From G963677915 sp963677915 (GTDB lineage: Bacteria; Bacillota; Clostridia; Lachnospirales; Vallitaleaceae), in NCBI GenBank assembly GCA_963677915.2, contig CAXXGE010000041.1, forward strand, positions 89,646-153,645: a stretch of 64,000 nt of DNA, written 5' to 3'. Below are positions 36,033-45,354 of the stretch, piece after piece. How positions within the stretch are numbered: position 1 is the first letter of the stretch; every line of letters starts with the position of its first letter. Below the pieces are notes generated by a model. It saw nothing but the letters and a program-made list of their open reading frames with translations. It did not search any database and was not told the DNA's origin. A program made the position numbers and the translations under genes.

Positions 36033-36191
36033 CTAAGACAATTGACTTATAACTTTTTCTCTATGCTTTTCCAATAACGGTCGCTCTTCTTCAGTATAGA
36101 CCAGGCCATACCTCTGGCAGATTCCAGAAATATCCAGAAAATCCATCAAAGGTTCATTGCATTCAATACAATAGTACAGATCAAAATCCAT
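36033..36191 (-). CDS. 52-residue CxxC protein, unknown
   Basis: Start at the ATG preceded by GGGAG. YYCIECNEPLMDFLDISGIC has a CxxC pair that could bind zinc, followed by an acidic and then basic helix (EEERPLLEKHREKVISQL). No family recognised. It lies between the nuclease and VanZ debris. Its stop is next to a possible degenerate REP sequence at about 36000-36035. Confidence 0.55.
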   Translation of the reverse strand: MDFDLYYCIECNEPLMDFLDISGICQRYGLVYTEEERPLLEKHREKVISQLS

Positions 36192-36237
36192 TGTTCTTTC
36201 TCCCTTTTGATTATTTCTGTCAGATGCAGATGCCAAA

Positions 36238-36290
36238 TGTCAAAATTATCGGAATGTCCCGAATTTATCTGGTGTCAGGCATCGTTTTCC
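36238..36290 (-). repeat. REP-like repeat R5 (copy of R4 joint)
   Basis: TGTCCCGAATTTATCTGGTGTCAGGCATCG matches R4 in two stretches, including the VanZ 3' codons. It is part of the duplicated VanZ segment 36265-36600. Confidence 0.5.
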
Positions 36291-36600
36291 GATAAAACCA
36301 TACCGCTACTCCTAACCGGTAAAGTATTATGCCGGGAATAAGCATCTGGTGCAACTCATCTGAGAATGCAAACAGAATGCAAAGAAGCAGACCGGCAATC
36401 ACAGAACTACTCATCACGACGCAGCTGACTGTCAATGCATTTATAATCGTCAGGCCGAGCAGGAAGTACAACGCGAAATGGGCAACCTTCCTGACTATGA
36501 ACTTCAGATTGACGATGTTGACAGCATCCCTCTGACCGTCATCTCTGCTCACGACGATTTCCTGTGTCAGTTCTTTGCTCAGGTCGTTGGATACCTCGCC
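36265..36600 (-). pseudogene. VanZ remnant (copy of 28614-29093)
   Basis: Near-identical to the 28614 VanZ gene from EVSNDLSKELTQEI to the stop. It lacks the first membrane helix and has an in-frame deletion of RDARWQDVLIDSLGAFA, the conserved core. Its 5' side is joined to the end of a different gene (36638-36826), so the apparent longer frame starts inside that gene. Not functional. Confidence 0.82.
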
Positions 36601-36637
36601 GGACGATTTGATATCGTTCGGTATCGAGCGGACGGTA

Positions 36638-36826
36638 TTATTGGTTGCGTCGTGCCTGATAACCCGTCGCAGGACCATTTCCTACCTTAATAATCCAACC
36701 CAAATCACGAAGTCTGTTAATCAACTCTATCGTTTGGGATTTCTCCAATTCTATTTCCTTTTGGATATCAGCTCTCTTAATCATAGGTTTCTGAACAATC
36801 AAATCATAGACAATCTTCTCTTTGCC
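36638..36826 (-). pseudogene. C-terminal winged-helix fragment of an AlbA_2-type ATP-binding protein
   Basis: Reading from the IS66 edge: GKEKIVYDLIVQKPMIKRAD, IQKEIELEKSQTIELINRLR, then GWIIKVGNGPATGYQARRNQ and stop. This is a winged helix. It continues in frame, across the IS66 element, from the GKE end of the chimeric gene at 38666-39439. The joint codons GGC AAA GAG AAG ATT restore GKEKI when one target duplication is removed. Confidence 0.8.
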
Positions 36827-38669
36827 GTATCTATTCAGTCAGCCTCAAATAGCAACCTATAATCGTCGCCTTCAAGAGCTGCTTTAATTGCTTCATGTGT
36901 ATTGATGCCATGTTTCTTGGCTGTTCCAAGATATGACTTTATCGTCATGAATGTGTCTGCACCTTTTAACGTTCTGAAGCAGCCACTGACTTTTGCTTTG
37001 ATTTTTATCATCCGAATACTTTGCTCTGCAATGTTGTTCGTAAAGGGAACATTGAAATCATGAATAAATTGGCAGACTTCTCCCTTGTGGTCGATTAACC
37101 TATCGATGAGGGCAAGAACGGTACCTTTTTTGATTCGTCCTTTCTTTCCAGGAACTCTCTCAGGAGTTGGATTCTGCTCCTTTGCCACTGCCATTATCCG
37201 GTCGTATTCATCACTGAATTTACGGCTATGATAATAGCTGATTGAGGTTTTCCTTTTTTCCATAGCTTTGTTCTTCGCTTTGTTCATCTTCAGCAGCAGC
37301 TTTTGGAAAGCTTCCGGCCACTCTTTTTGCTCCTTATGGTGGTCAATAACCCCATTTAACTCTCGGAGCAAGTGAGCTGCACACACGGCATGTTGGAGAT
37401 TATACATCCAGTAGGAAGCCCAAAAGTCATGGATTATCAGCCCATCGAAATCAGGAAGAAAGCCTATGGCATCCATACCTTCTTTGCCTCGCTTTTTGTT
37501 TATCCCGAGATAGGTATAGTCCTTATCACAGGCACTATGGACCCAGTGAAGACTTCCTGCTGTACGCAGACCGGTTTCATCACAATGGATAACCGATTTG
37601 TTAAGCAATGCAGTTCGAATACTCTCAACCGTGTCTTCCACTTTATTGGCAAACCTGCTGACCATGGCATTGACGGTTCCGACACTGATCGGCAACCCCA
37701 ATACAGAGGACAAGATATCATGTGTCCGTTGCACGCCCACCATCCCTTCGGTGTTGAGAGCTATAGCAAGTGCTTGGACGTTGGTGCCGTATTGCATGCT
37801 CGAGTTGATTGAATCCGGAAATTCACCACTGATGACTTGATGTTTCTCAAGTGGACATACATACGATTCTGTGTAATGGGGAACTATGGTTGTTTTTATT
37901 TCGACATCAATAACGTTCCTGATGGCAGACCGGCCGCAGCTCACACATTCATTCTCATAAGGACAGCCTTTACAGGCTTTGGGTCTGTGTACTATCGGGT
38001 CATCAGAGGTTGCCATCAGCGTGAGTCCGCTGCCTTTATGACCTTTTTGCCCACCGGGTTTTCTGCCGGAAGGTTTCCGAAGACTTTTGGGGCTTGGCTT
38101 GGCAAGGCCATCAGAAGACGGCGGCTTGGAACTGTTTTTGGAATTCTTGCCTATTTGCTCTTTCAAAGATTCAATGGTTTTCACCAGTTGGGCAATCGTG
38201 TGGTTCAATTCCTCATTGGTTTGAACCTGCTTCTCAGAAGAAGCAGCCATTGCTTCCAGGGTTTTTGACATGGTATCAATGGTCTTGCTCATAGATGCAA
38301 TTTGCTGTTTTTGTTCTTCGTTTTCTTTGAGTAATTCTTCGTGAGTCACAGGTTCACCTTCTCTCGTTTTCTCTACTAATATTATAGTGAAAACGGCAGG
38401 CAAAGGCGAATGTGCCACAAAAGACCTTCGTCATTATGACGTGTTGACAACTCTTGGTTTATTGGAGCAAATCATAAGCCGACCAAGTGGCACATGGAAG
38501 TTATCCACTGAAATCAAGGCCAAAGATGATTTATATGCCAATAGTACGATGATTTTGCCAGCCAATAAAAAGTAGAAACTATCAACAGGCAGCAGATGCA
38601 GTTAAAACTTTTTCAAATTCAGCGAATGTCACAAAATCAATGGAAAATGCGAGCCGACTGAACAGTTAC
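36827..38669 (-). mobile_element. IS66-family element inserted in an AlbA_2-type gene
   Basis: 1843 bp. The ends are imperfect inverted repeats: GTATCTATTCAGTCAGCCTC at the left and GTAACTGTTCAGTCGGCTCG at the right. An exact 8-bp target duplication, TCTTTGCC, is at 36819-36826 and 38670-38677, the size known for IS66. Only a tnpC-type gene is present; no tnpA/tnpB was seen, and 38350-38669 shows no gene. Confidence 0.92.
36835..38349 (-). CDS. IS66-family transposase (TnpC type)
   Basis: 504 residues from a GTG preceded by AAGGTG; the longer frame to 38418 has no ribosome site. An N-terminal leucine-zipper coiled coil (residues 5-75) is followed by GKNSKNSSKPPSSDG and the zinc-finger region with CKGCPYENECVSC. 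The DDE domain shows VIHCDETGLR, LIIHDFWASYW and PFTNNIAEQSIRM. The gene is intact and ends eight bases from the IS edge. Confidence 0.92.
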   Translation of the reverse strand: MTHEELLKENEEQKQQIASMSKTIDTMSKTLEAMAASSEKQVQTNEELNHTIAQLVKTIESLKEQIGKNSKNSSKPPSSDGLAKPSPKSLRKPSGRKPGGQKGHKGSGLTLMATSDDPIVHRPKACKGCPYENECVSCGRSAIRNVIDVEIKTTIVPHYTESYVCPLEKHQVISGEFPDSINSSMQYGTNVQALAIALNTEGMVGVQRTHDILSSVLGLPISVGTVNAMVSRFANKVEDTVESIRTALLNKSVIHCDETGLRTAGSLHWVHSACDKDYTYLGINKKRGKEGMDAIGFLPDFDGLIIHDFWASYWMYNLQHAVCAAHLLRELNGVIDHHKEQKEWPEAFQKLLLKMNKAKNKAMEKRKTSISYYHSRKFSDEYDRIMAVAKEQNPTPERVPGKKGRIKKGTVLALIDRLIDHKGEVCQFIHDFNVPFTNNIAEQSIRMIKIKAKVSGCFRTLKGADTFMTIKSYLGTAKKHGINTHEAIKAALEGDDYRLLFEAD

Positions 38670-39439
38670 TCTTTGCCAACCAATGTGGTTGTAATTTCCT
38701 TCATATTGCTTTTTCCTTGATTCAATGACTCTTTAACATAAGGCAAGACAACTACTACCGCATTTTCGCTAACAATAAAACCAGGTTTCACTTCCTGATG
38801 GATATACTGTTCTTTTATCCTTCTAATACCTGTAGCAAGTTTTTTAATGACCTTCAATCGCAAAAATATATCTGCTATCTTTCTATTTCTTGGCTTTGAT
38901 AGTCGCCCCTCAATATACTCTTCACGCAACATCCCTATAGGCAAACCACCCGGAGATACAATTTCAATTCTATCTGAATAGATTTCTATTCTAGAATCTA
39001 CGGCTACAGAATAGTCTCTATGTACCAACATATTGGCAACAGCCTCTCTATAGGCAACATAAGGTACATCTTCTACTGTCTTTCTATAGGCCGATTCAAC
39101 AATTTCATCTGTATAACGACCTTGAAACAGGTGCCCAACCAAGCCATACTTCTTGTTGAAATATATGGAATAATTACTGTGGGCATACTGAATGATACGC
39201 CAATGTTCATCTTCAATTGTTTCAATCAGTAAATGGACGTGGTTGGTCATCAGGCAATACCCAATTAAAAAGAACGGATAACGACTCTTGGCAATAGTAA
39301 GATTTCTGAGATAAGCTTCATAGTCTTCTTCCTCCCGAAAAATATCACCTCTTCGATTGCCTCTGTTCATTATGTGGTACTCCGCTCCCGGATACCAAAT
39401 ACGCTTTTTTCTACTAATATAGACCATCCCCTCTCGCAA
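38666..39439 (-). pseudogene. chimera of RAYT N-terminus and AlbA_2-type ATP-binding protein, cut by IS66
   Basis: Residues 1-114 are almost identical to the RAYT at 26683-27258 up to GRYTDEIVE. From SAYRKTVEDVPYVAYREAVANM on, the frame continues as a GHKL/AlbA_2-type protein (NMLVHRDYS, IEIYSDRIEIVSPGGLPIGM, GRLSKPRNRKIADIFLRL, ATGIRRI). The frame ends at GKE where IS66 inserted; the winged-helix end is at 36638-36826. So a recombination first fused two genes in frame, and IS66 then split the fusion. The RAYT part keeps TNHVHLLIE but lacks its C-terminal helices. Confidence 0.88.
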
Positions 39440-39481
39440 TAGATATCCTCTATCATGTCATAGGAAGGGCTTCTTTTTTAC

Positions 39482-42400
39482 TTATCTGGTAATACCTGTC
39501 AATCGGTGTCCTCCTTGTTCGCTCAACAGCGCTTGGATCTCATGCGCCGGCATCGGCCGATAAAAGTAATACCCCTGGACCTCGTCGCATCCTTTCCGCT
39601 TGAGGTACTCCAGCTGCACTTCCGTTTCCACACCTTCCGCAATGACACTCAAGCCAAGGCTCTTCGCAAGGCTGATGATGTTGTCGGCTATTGCCCGGTC
39701 CTTCGGGGTGCCTTCGATGCCTCGCACGAACTGTATGTCCATTTTCATGCGGTCGATTGGCAGCAATTTCAGCCGGTTCAGAGACGAATATTCTATACCG
39801 AAGTCATCAATAGAGACAGAAATGCCCAGCTTCTTGATAGCGTGCAGCGTCTCGACTACATGGTCCGGATTTTTCATGACGATGTTCTCTGTCAATTCCA
39901 GCTCCAGGTATTCCGGCTTTAAACCTGATGCCTTAAGGATCCTTTCCACCCGGGAGGCTAGTTTCGGATCGTTGAACTGCCCGACCGACATGTTCACTGC
40001 CATTCTGATTGGAGGAAGGCCTATATCCTGCCAGTATTTGTTCTGAGCACAGGCGGTCTTGATGACCCATTCCCCTATTTGATTGATCTGTCCGGTCTTT
40101 TCTGCCAAGGGGATAAAAACCCCCGCCGCCAAAAGGCCTTCTTCACTGTGCTTCCATCTCAGAAGCGCCTCGACGCCAACGATATTTCCCGTGCTGATAT
40201 CAATCTGAGGCTGGTAGTACAGCAGCAGCTCATCCCGTTCGAGGGCACGGTACAGCCTGTTCGTCATTTTCAGTACCCGCTTGACGTTGTCCTTCATCTG
40301 GGGCGAGCAGAATTCGTAACGATTCATCCCTTTTTCCTTGGCACTGAACATGGCCACTTCTGCGTTCTTGACAAGTGTTCCGACGTCTTCTCCGTCGACC
40401 GGATAGACGGCAACACCGGCATCGGCGCCTATATAGAACTCCTGGCCATTGTAGATGAAAGGCTCTGAGAAAAGGTTCATGACTTTGCCGGCAACCACGG
40501 ACAGGTCCTTCATGTCCTTCAAACCATTGATCAGCAGGAGGAAGTTGTCGCCTCCGAAACGGGCGACCGTATCGGACTTCCTGAGGTTTCCAGATAACTT
40601 ATGAGCGATGATTTTTATGAGTTCGTCGCCAACCGTGTGGCCCAGGGAATCGTTGATGTTGCTGAACGAGTCAAGGTTGAGTACAAGGACCCCGATGATT
40701 TTTTCATTCCGCTTGGCCAGGTGTATGGCTTGTTCGGTACGGTCGTTGAAAAGCGTACGGTTGGGCAGTCTGGTCAACTGGTCATAGTATGCAAGGAAAG
40801 CCTGTTCCTTCTCGGCATCGATTTTCATCAGTGCATTCGACAAGGTATTGGCAGAGATCCCAAGCATATTGATGTGTTCGGCATCCCAGCGTTTCCTGGC
40901 CTTGACAGAGTCGAATCCGATGAATCCCCAGGCGACTCCCTTCAGGTAGACAGGCAGGACGACAAGCGACTTGTTCCCCCTGTTCGCATGCTCCTCCCAG
41001 TTGAGACAATCGTCATCCTGCGTCGATTCCAGGTCGGGAATATGCAGCGGACCGTTCATCGAAAGCCGTCTCATCAGACAGGCTATTCGGTTCATCGGTA
41101 TGTCCTGTCTCACGGACATCAACGATTCCGTGCCTTTGCTGCACCACTCATGCGTATTGTTCACTTTGTTGTGCTTAATGTCGCAAAGGAACAGGGACAC
41201 CCGGTCGACCCCGAAAAAAGTACCGCACTTTTCGAGCATGCTGTTCACTTTGATATCGAGATTTGTGCTGCTTACGTTGATGAAGTCGGCAGATATTCCC
41301 CCGATCAGCTTCTGGAGCCGTAACTGTTCGTTGTTGTCCCTGAGCCTGGTCAGGTATATTTTGTTGACATAGAAAGCAAGTACGAAGCCCATGGCCATGA
41401 GCCCCAGTCTGGCCATGTGGTCTGCCGGTCTGATCTCTACGACCGCTACGGGCGCCAGCGCCCACACCAGCAGGTAGGTGGAGACAACCGACACACCCAG
41501 GATGACCATCATGTTCTGCCTGTTGAACACGGTGAACGCAATGAGCAATATGAACGGGAACGCCCAGACTGTCTTGCCGGCAAGTCCGACAAAGCGCAGG
41601 GTAATGAGCGGAATTAAAAGAACGATTAGGGACAGGATGGTTCCGTCCTTAATGCTGTCGGATACGGGAAGGTAACGGACGGCATAAACCAGCACACCAA
41701 ACAGCGCAAGAATGATACTGGTCGATGCAATGGACTGGATATCAGGGCTTTCAACGAAATACCTGGAAAGAAAGTTAAGCAGGCTTCCCTCGATGAAGGC
41801 GATAGCAATGTAGTTGTAAAGCCTGATCCGGGTGCTGCTGTCCAGAATCGAGTCGCTCTCATCGACGGCAGGTATGCTCAGGAAGCCATACCTCTTGACC
41901 GAGTAGCTGATTGCGGAAACGGGCAGCAGAATGACGATGGGTGCCATTTGAGGCAGGGTGATGGACAGGTAGACATTGGCGACCAGATCCGTGATTGTAC
42001 CGACCAACGCCGCAGCTATAAACGAGGACAGTATGAACCGCATCAGCCGCTTCTGGTTTTCTACGACCGACTGCCTGATCCCATGCCAGAGCAGGGCAAT
42101 GCTCGCAAGTGTGAACGTGGCGTAATAGACGTTGAAAACCCAGTCCCATGCCGTGCCGCCTGCAACGTTGATCCAGCCAAAGGGTGTCCGTTCAAACGCA
42201 TACAGTGCATGTACCATCTCCCCGGAAAGACTGAACACATACACAGTTACAGCCGCCGGAATGAACAGAAGGGGGTGCAGCCACTTTCTGCCCAGCTTCA
42301 CGTCCTTTCCCGTCAGGATCAGAAAAAAATACAGCAGGATACTGTATAGGCTCCCCCACCCCAAGGCGGATATGCGGCGCCAAACGAGAACGGATGCCAC

Positions 42401-42583
42401 ATCGGGCGCACTGGCAGCGAATGAGAAACCAAGTGACCACAGGGACAACGCAAGACATATGATAAAGAACCACCTGTTCATCCTGGATTTATTATCATGG
42501 TGCAGGATGGATACACCAAAATAATTGTAAAGACAAAAAGCGATGAAGAAAGCTACCGATATACCCCTTGAATAATCTCCCAT
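39482..42583 (-). CDS. 7TM-GAF-GGDNF-EAL c-di-GMP protein of the polysaccharide locus
   Basis: 1033 residues, paralogue of 9266-12394 along its length. Membrane sensor region to about 410, GAF at 430-590, GGDEF-type domain at 615-775 and EAL domain at 785-1025. The signature is again GGDNF, with I-site RKSD present. EAL residues: EALLRW, AVNMSVGQF, ELTEN, DDFG, MKMD, AEGVE and VQGYY. GGAGG precedes the ATG. It lies 24 bases after the PAS-GGDEF cyclase, so synthesis and hydrolysis of c-di-GMP are encoded side by side at the operon tail. The last residues, LTGITR, are encoded by sequence that recurs at 27345-27375. Confidence 0.92.
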   Translation of the reverse strand: MGDYSRGISVAFFIAFCLYNYFGVSILHHDNKSRMNRWFFIICLALSLWSLGFSFAASAPDVASVLVWRRISALGWGSLYSILLYFFLILTGKDVKLGRKWLHPLLFIPAAVTVYVFSLSGEMVHALYAFERTPFGWINVAGGTAWDWVFNVYYATFTLASIALLWHGIRQSVVENQKRLMRFILSSFIAAALVGTITDLVANVYLSITLPQMAPIVILLPVSAISYSVKRYGFLSIPAVDESDSILDSSTRIRLYNYIAIAFIEGSLLNFLSRYFVESPDIQSIASTSIILALFGVLVYAVRYLPVSDSIKDGTILSLIVLLIPLITLRFVGLAGKTVWAFPFILLIAFTVFNRQNMMVILGVSVVSTYLLVWALAPVAVVEIRPADHMARLGLMAMGFVLAFYVNKIYLTRLRDNNEQLRLQKLIGGISADFINVSSTNLDIKVNSMLEKCGTFFGVDRVSLFLCDIKHNKVNNTHEWCSKGTESLMSVRQDIPMNRIACLMRRLSMNGPLHIPDLESTQDDDCLNWEEHANRGNKSLVVLPVYLKGVAWGFIGFDSVKARKRWDAEHINMLGISANTLSNALMKIDAEKEQAFLAYYDQLTRLPNRTLFNDRTEQAIHLAKRNEKIIGVLVLNLDSFSNINDSLGHTVGDELIKIIAHKLSGNLRKSDTVARFGGDNFLLLINGLKDMKDLSVVAGKVMNLFSEPFIYNGQEFYIGADAGVAVYPVDGEDVGTLVKNAEVAMFSAKEKGMNRYEFCSPQMKDNVKRVLKMTNRLYRALERDELLLYYQPQIDISTGNIVGVEALLRWKHSEEGLLAAGVFIPLAEKTGQINQIGEWVIKTACAQNKYWQDIGLPPIRMAVNMSVGQFNDPKLASRVERILKASGLKPEYLELELTENIVMKNPDHVVETLHAIKKLGISVSIDDFGIEYSSLNRLKLLPIDRMKMDIQFVRGIEGTPKDRAIADNIISLAKSLGLSVIAEGVETEVQLEYLKRKGCDEVQGYYFYRPMPAHEIQALLSEQGGHRLTGITR

Positions 42584-42607
42584 TCAGTTAAACCTCCACG
42601 CACAACG

Positions 42608-43984
42608 TCACCGTCGCTCCGAATACCTAAAAGACTTGTTTGCATACATTTTTTCGTCGACCAGCCGTATGACCTCTTTCGCATCGTATCGGTGATGACG
42701 ATTCAGTTCAATGATTCCATAACTGAACGTATGTGTATAAGCCTTGATTTCTTGTTCATCATACATTTCCAGCTTTCGCTGAATCCTGCGAATAATCTTT
42801 TCCGCGCTGCTCTTGTCGCATTCGGGGAAGATGATCAGGAACTCGTCACCGCCCATACGGTTGACGGCATCGCTTTCCCTGACCGTTCCGACGATGCTTT
42901 TAGCCACTTCATTGATTAGTTCATCACCCTCGTTGTGACCATGGATGTCGTTCACCCTTTTCAAACCGTCGACATCGATGTAGCAAACGGATGTCGGCCG
43001 TTCCCTCTCACGCACCTTCTCAAGCTCTCTTTCCAGCTTCATCATCCCTGTTCTTCTATTCGGCACGCCTGTCATCGGATCGGTATAGGCGATCGACTTG
43101 AGCTTCTCCTTTTGCTGCCGGAGCTTGCTTTCCGTCTCCAGCATATCCGTGATGTCAGAAAAGACAACGACTGAACCGCCGTACTTTTCACTGACGTCCA
43201 TCATCCTTTTTATCTTGATGGCATATGTCCTGCCGGCACCGTTTACAGGCAGCGTTTTCTGCAGGGTCATTTCATTCATTTCCGTTTTTATGAATGCGTC
43301 GATTTCAACCGTGATCCAGCTGAAACGGTCATCGATATCCATATCGCCATAGTATTTGGCACCCGACTTGTCCAGCTCGAGAAAGATGGCCGCCGCCTGG
43401 CTGTTGATGTTCTGGATCCTGTTGTCCCTGTCCAGGAGGATGGCCGGATCGTACATGCTTTCGAACACCGTCAGATACTTGTTCTTTTCATTTGTCATCT
43501 GCCGGTTTCGTTCCTGGAGCTCCTCAATCATCTGCTTTTCGGACAGGTTCATCCACTCGACAGCGAATCCCAGTTCGATATGGTCGAAATACCTTCTAAC
43601 ATACTGACTGAAATGCTCCTTTTCCTCTGGGGAGAAGCCGCTCTCCTGAACGAGGTCCACATAGGCCTGGCAATAGTACTTCATCAGTCCCAAAAACATA
43701 CCGATCGCAACGCCCCTGGAACGATGCTTCCTGGCTTCGATTATTCCGAATTCCGCTATTTCGCTATTGGCAAAGTCATCATCCGGTCCCATTTCAGGGA
43801 TGTCGCCGGTCTTGTCGATGGCCTCGGCAAGCGCCCCTGTAAGGCCGGATATGGACATTCGCCAAGCCTCTTTCAGCGTCGATGTGTATTTCGTGTAGTC
43901 ATGTTTTTTTGCATAGTCAAGGACCTTCTCCATAAGAACGTCCTCTTTCACCAGAAGCTCCCGCTTCAGCTTTTTCATATCCAT
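42608..43984 (-). CDS. PAS-GGDEF diguanylate cyclase, intact parent of copies A and B
   Basis: 458 residues from the ATG after AGGTGAAG. Residues 1-150 are a helical sensor region resembling an RsbRD N-terminal domain (EAWRMSISGL, FLGLMKYYCQAYVDLV). A PAS domain follows at about 160-280 (YDPAILLDRDNRIQNINSQA), a coiled linker, then GGDEF at 295-450 with VDGLKRVNDIHGH, active GGDEF signature and I-site RESD. No membrane segment, so a cytoplasmic sensor. It starts 13 bases after galU and precedes the EAL gene. Likely sets c-di-GMP in response to a redox or small-molecule signal, feeding polysaccharide control (inference). Confidence 0.92.
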   Translation of the reverse strand: MDMKKLKRELLVKEDVLMEKVLDYAKKHDYTKYTSTLKEAWRMSISGLTGALAEAIDKTGDIPEMGPDDDFANSEIAEFGIIEARKHRSRGVAIGMFLGLMKYYCQAYVDLVQESGFSPEEKEHFSQYVRRYFDHIELGFAVEWMNLSEKQMIEELQERNRQMTNEKNKYLTVFESMYDPAILLDRDNRIQNINSQAAAIFLELDKSGAKYYGDMDIDDRFSWITVEIDAFIKTEMNEMTLQKTLPVNGAGRTYAIKIKRMMDVSEKYGGSVVVFSDITDMLETESKLRQQKEKLKSIAYTDPMTGVPNRRTGMMKLERELEKVRERERPTSVCYIDVDGLKRVNDIHGHNEGDELINEVAKSIVGTVRESDAVNRMGGDEFLIIFPECDKSSAEKIIRRIQRKLEMYDEQEIKAYTHTFSYGIIELNRHHRYDAKEVIRLVDEKMYANKSFRYSERR

Positions 43985-43997
43985 GCACTTCACCTCA

Positions 43998-44879
43998 TCA
44001 TACTTTCTCCCTCAGTCCGTCCGACACCCTGAGGATGTACTCTACAAAGGCCTGCTTGAGGTCCTCGCGTCCCAGGGCATATTCCACTGTCGCCTCCAGG
44101 AATCCCTGCTTGTCTCCGACGTCGTAGCGGCGTCCCTCGAAGCTGCAGGCGTACATGGCTTCCGACTTGGCCAGTTCCCTCAAGGCATCCGTCAGCTGGA
44201 TCTCTCCGCCCTTGCCAGGCTCAGTGCTTTCAAGTGCTTCAAAGATAGTCGGCCTTATGATATAACGTCCGAGGATAGCCACGTTCGAAGGGGCTTCCTC
44301 CACCAGAGGTTTCTCAACCAGGTTCCTCACCTTGTAGATGTTGTCCTCTATATGTATACCGTCCACGATGCCGTATTTCGATACATCGTCCATCGCCACT
44401 TCCTGAACGCCAAGGATCGTCGTCTTGTATTCGTCATAGGCATCGATTATCTGTTTCAAACAGGGTTTTTCCGAGGCTACAATATCGTCACCCAGCAGTA
44501 CGGCAAAGGGTTCGTTGCCGATGAAGCTCTTGGCGCAGTATATCGCGTGCCCCAGGCCTTTGGCCTCCTTCTGGCGGATGTAGTGGATGTTTGCCATATT
44601 CGAGATGTGCTGCACTTCCCTGAGCAGTTCGTGTTTGTTGCTGCGTTCGAGTTCAAGCTCAAGCTCCACCGACTTGTCGAAATGGTTCTCGATGGACGAC
44701 TTGTTGCGGCCGGTGATAATCAGGATCTCCTCGATGCCGGACGCCACTGCCTCTTCGATGATATACTGCAGTGTCGGCTTGTCGACGATGGGCAGCATCT
44801 CCTTGGGTTGTGCTTTTGTAGCCGGCAGAAATCTGGTCCCCAATCCAGCTGCCGGTATGATCGCTTTACGTACTTTCAT
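43998..44879 (-). CDS. galU: UTP-glucose-1-phosphate uridylyltransferase
   Basis: 293 residues, full length. Nucleotide-binding start KAIIPAAGLGTRFLPATKAQ, PKEMLPIVDKPTLQYIIEEA, then FAVLLGDDIV and LVEKPLVEEAPSN, with GRYIIRPTIFEAL. It makes UDP-glucose, the substrate of ugd two genes upstream in the operon. GGGAGAGATC precedes the ATG. A large open frame on the plus strand across this gene is only a shadow. Confidence 0.96.
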   Translation of the reverse strand: MKVRKAIIPAAGLGTRFLPATKAQPKEMLPIVDKPTLQYIIEEAVASGIEEILIITGRNKSSIENHFDKSVELELELERSNKHELLREVQHISNMANIHYIRQKEAKGLGHAIYCAKSFIGNEPFAVLLGDDIVASEKPCLKQIIDAYDEYKTTILGVQEVAMDDVSKYGIVDGIHIEDNIYKVRNLVEKPLVEEAPSNVAILGRYIIRPTIFEALESTEPGKGGEIQLTDALRELAKSEAMYACSFEGRRYDVGDKQGFLEATVEYALGREDLKQAFVEYILRVSDGLREKV

Positions 44880-44904
44880 GATCTCTCCCTCAATTTTGAT
44901 TGTT

Positions 44905-45354
44905 TTATTTTTTTCTGTAATACCATACCGCTTTCGATAGCCGGTAGAGCAGCATGCCGGCCGCAGTACCCGTGCTGTCTATCAGCACATCCTGCCAGCG
45001 GGCGTCCCTGCCGGGAACAAAGCTCTGGTGGAGTTCATCTGAAAAGGCAGACAGCATACAGATGGAGATGCCTGCATAAAAAGCCATCTTCCTAGACATA
45101 CCAGTGCCTGCAAGGGCAGACATAACAGCCATCCCCAGTGACAGATACAGGGCGAAGTGGGCCATCTTCCTGACAATAAGATTCAGTTCGATCATGTTTC
45201 TTCCGGTCGTGTGGCTCATGACATTCGTATTTGCGGCGATTTCGTGTGTCAGCTCACCGCTCAGGTGGTTCGATACGGATCCGGTCTGTGCAGAAAATCC
45301 GAAAATAACGACCAGACAAAGAACCGCCGGCAGCCATGCTATCCATTTACTCAT
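44905..45354 (-). CDS. VanZ-like membrane protein of the polysaccharide locus
   Basis: 149 residues from the ATG in ATGAGTAA, which overlaps the TPR stop exactly as in the 23979-25113 pair; an earlier in-frame ATG has no support. Four membrane segments; core RKMAHFALYLSLG and SAFSDELHQSFVPGRDARWQDV intact. About 90% like the 23979 protein by eye. Its place between ugd and galU suggests a part in envelope glycan assembly or protection (inference); the biochemical role of VanZ-like proteins is not known. Confidence 0.87.
   Translation of the reverse strand: MSKWIAWLPAVLCLVVIFGFSAQTGSVSNHLSGELTHEIAANTNVMSHTTGRNMIELNLIVRKMAHFALYLSLGMAVMSALAGTGMSRKMAFYAGISICMLSAFSDELHQSFVPGRDARWQDVLIDSTGTAAGMLLYRLSKAVWYYRKK

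Noticed and set aside
40601..41323. 240-codon plus-strand open frame
   Set aside because: Antisense to the GAF/GGDNF part of the EAL gene at 39482-42583; no domain and no ribosome site.
43983..45095. 370-codon plus-strand open frame
   Set aside because: It lies antisense to galU and VanZ, which have clear motifs and ribosome sites. It has no recognisable domain and is a codon-bias shadow.
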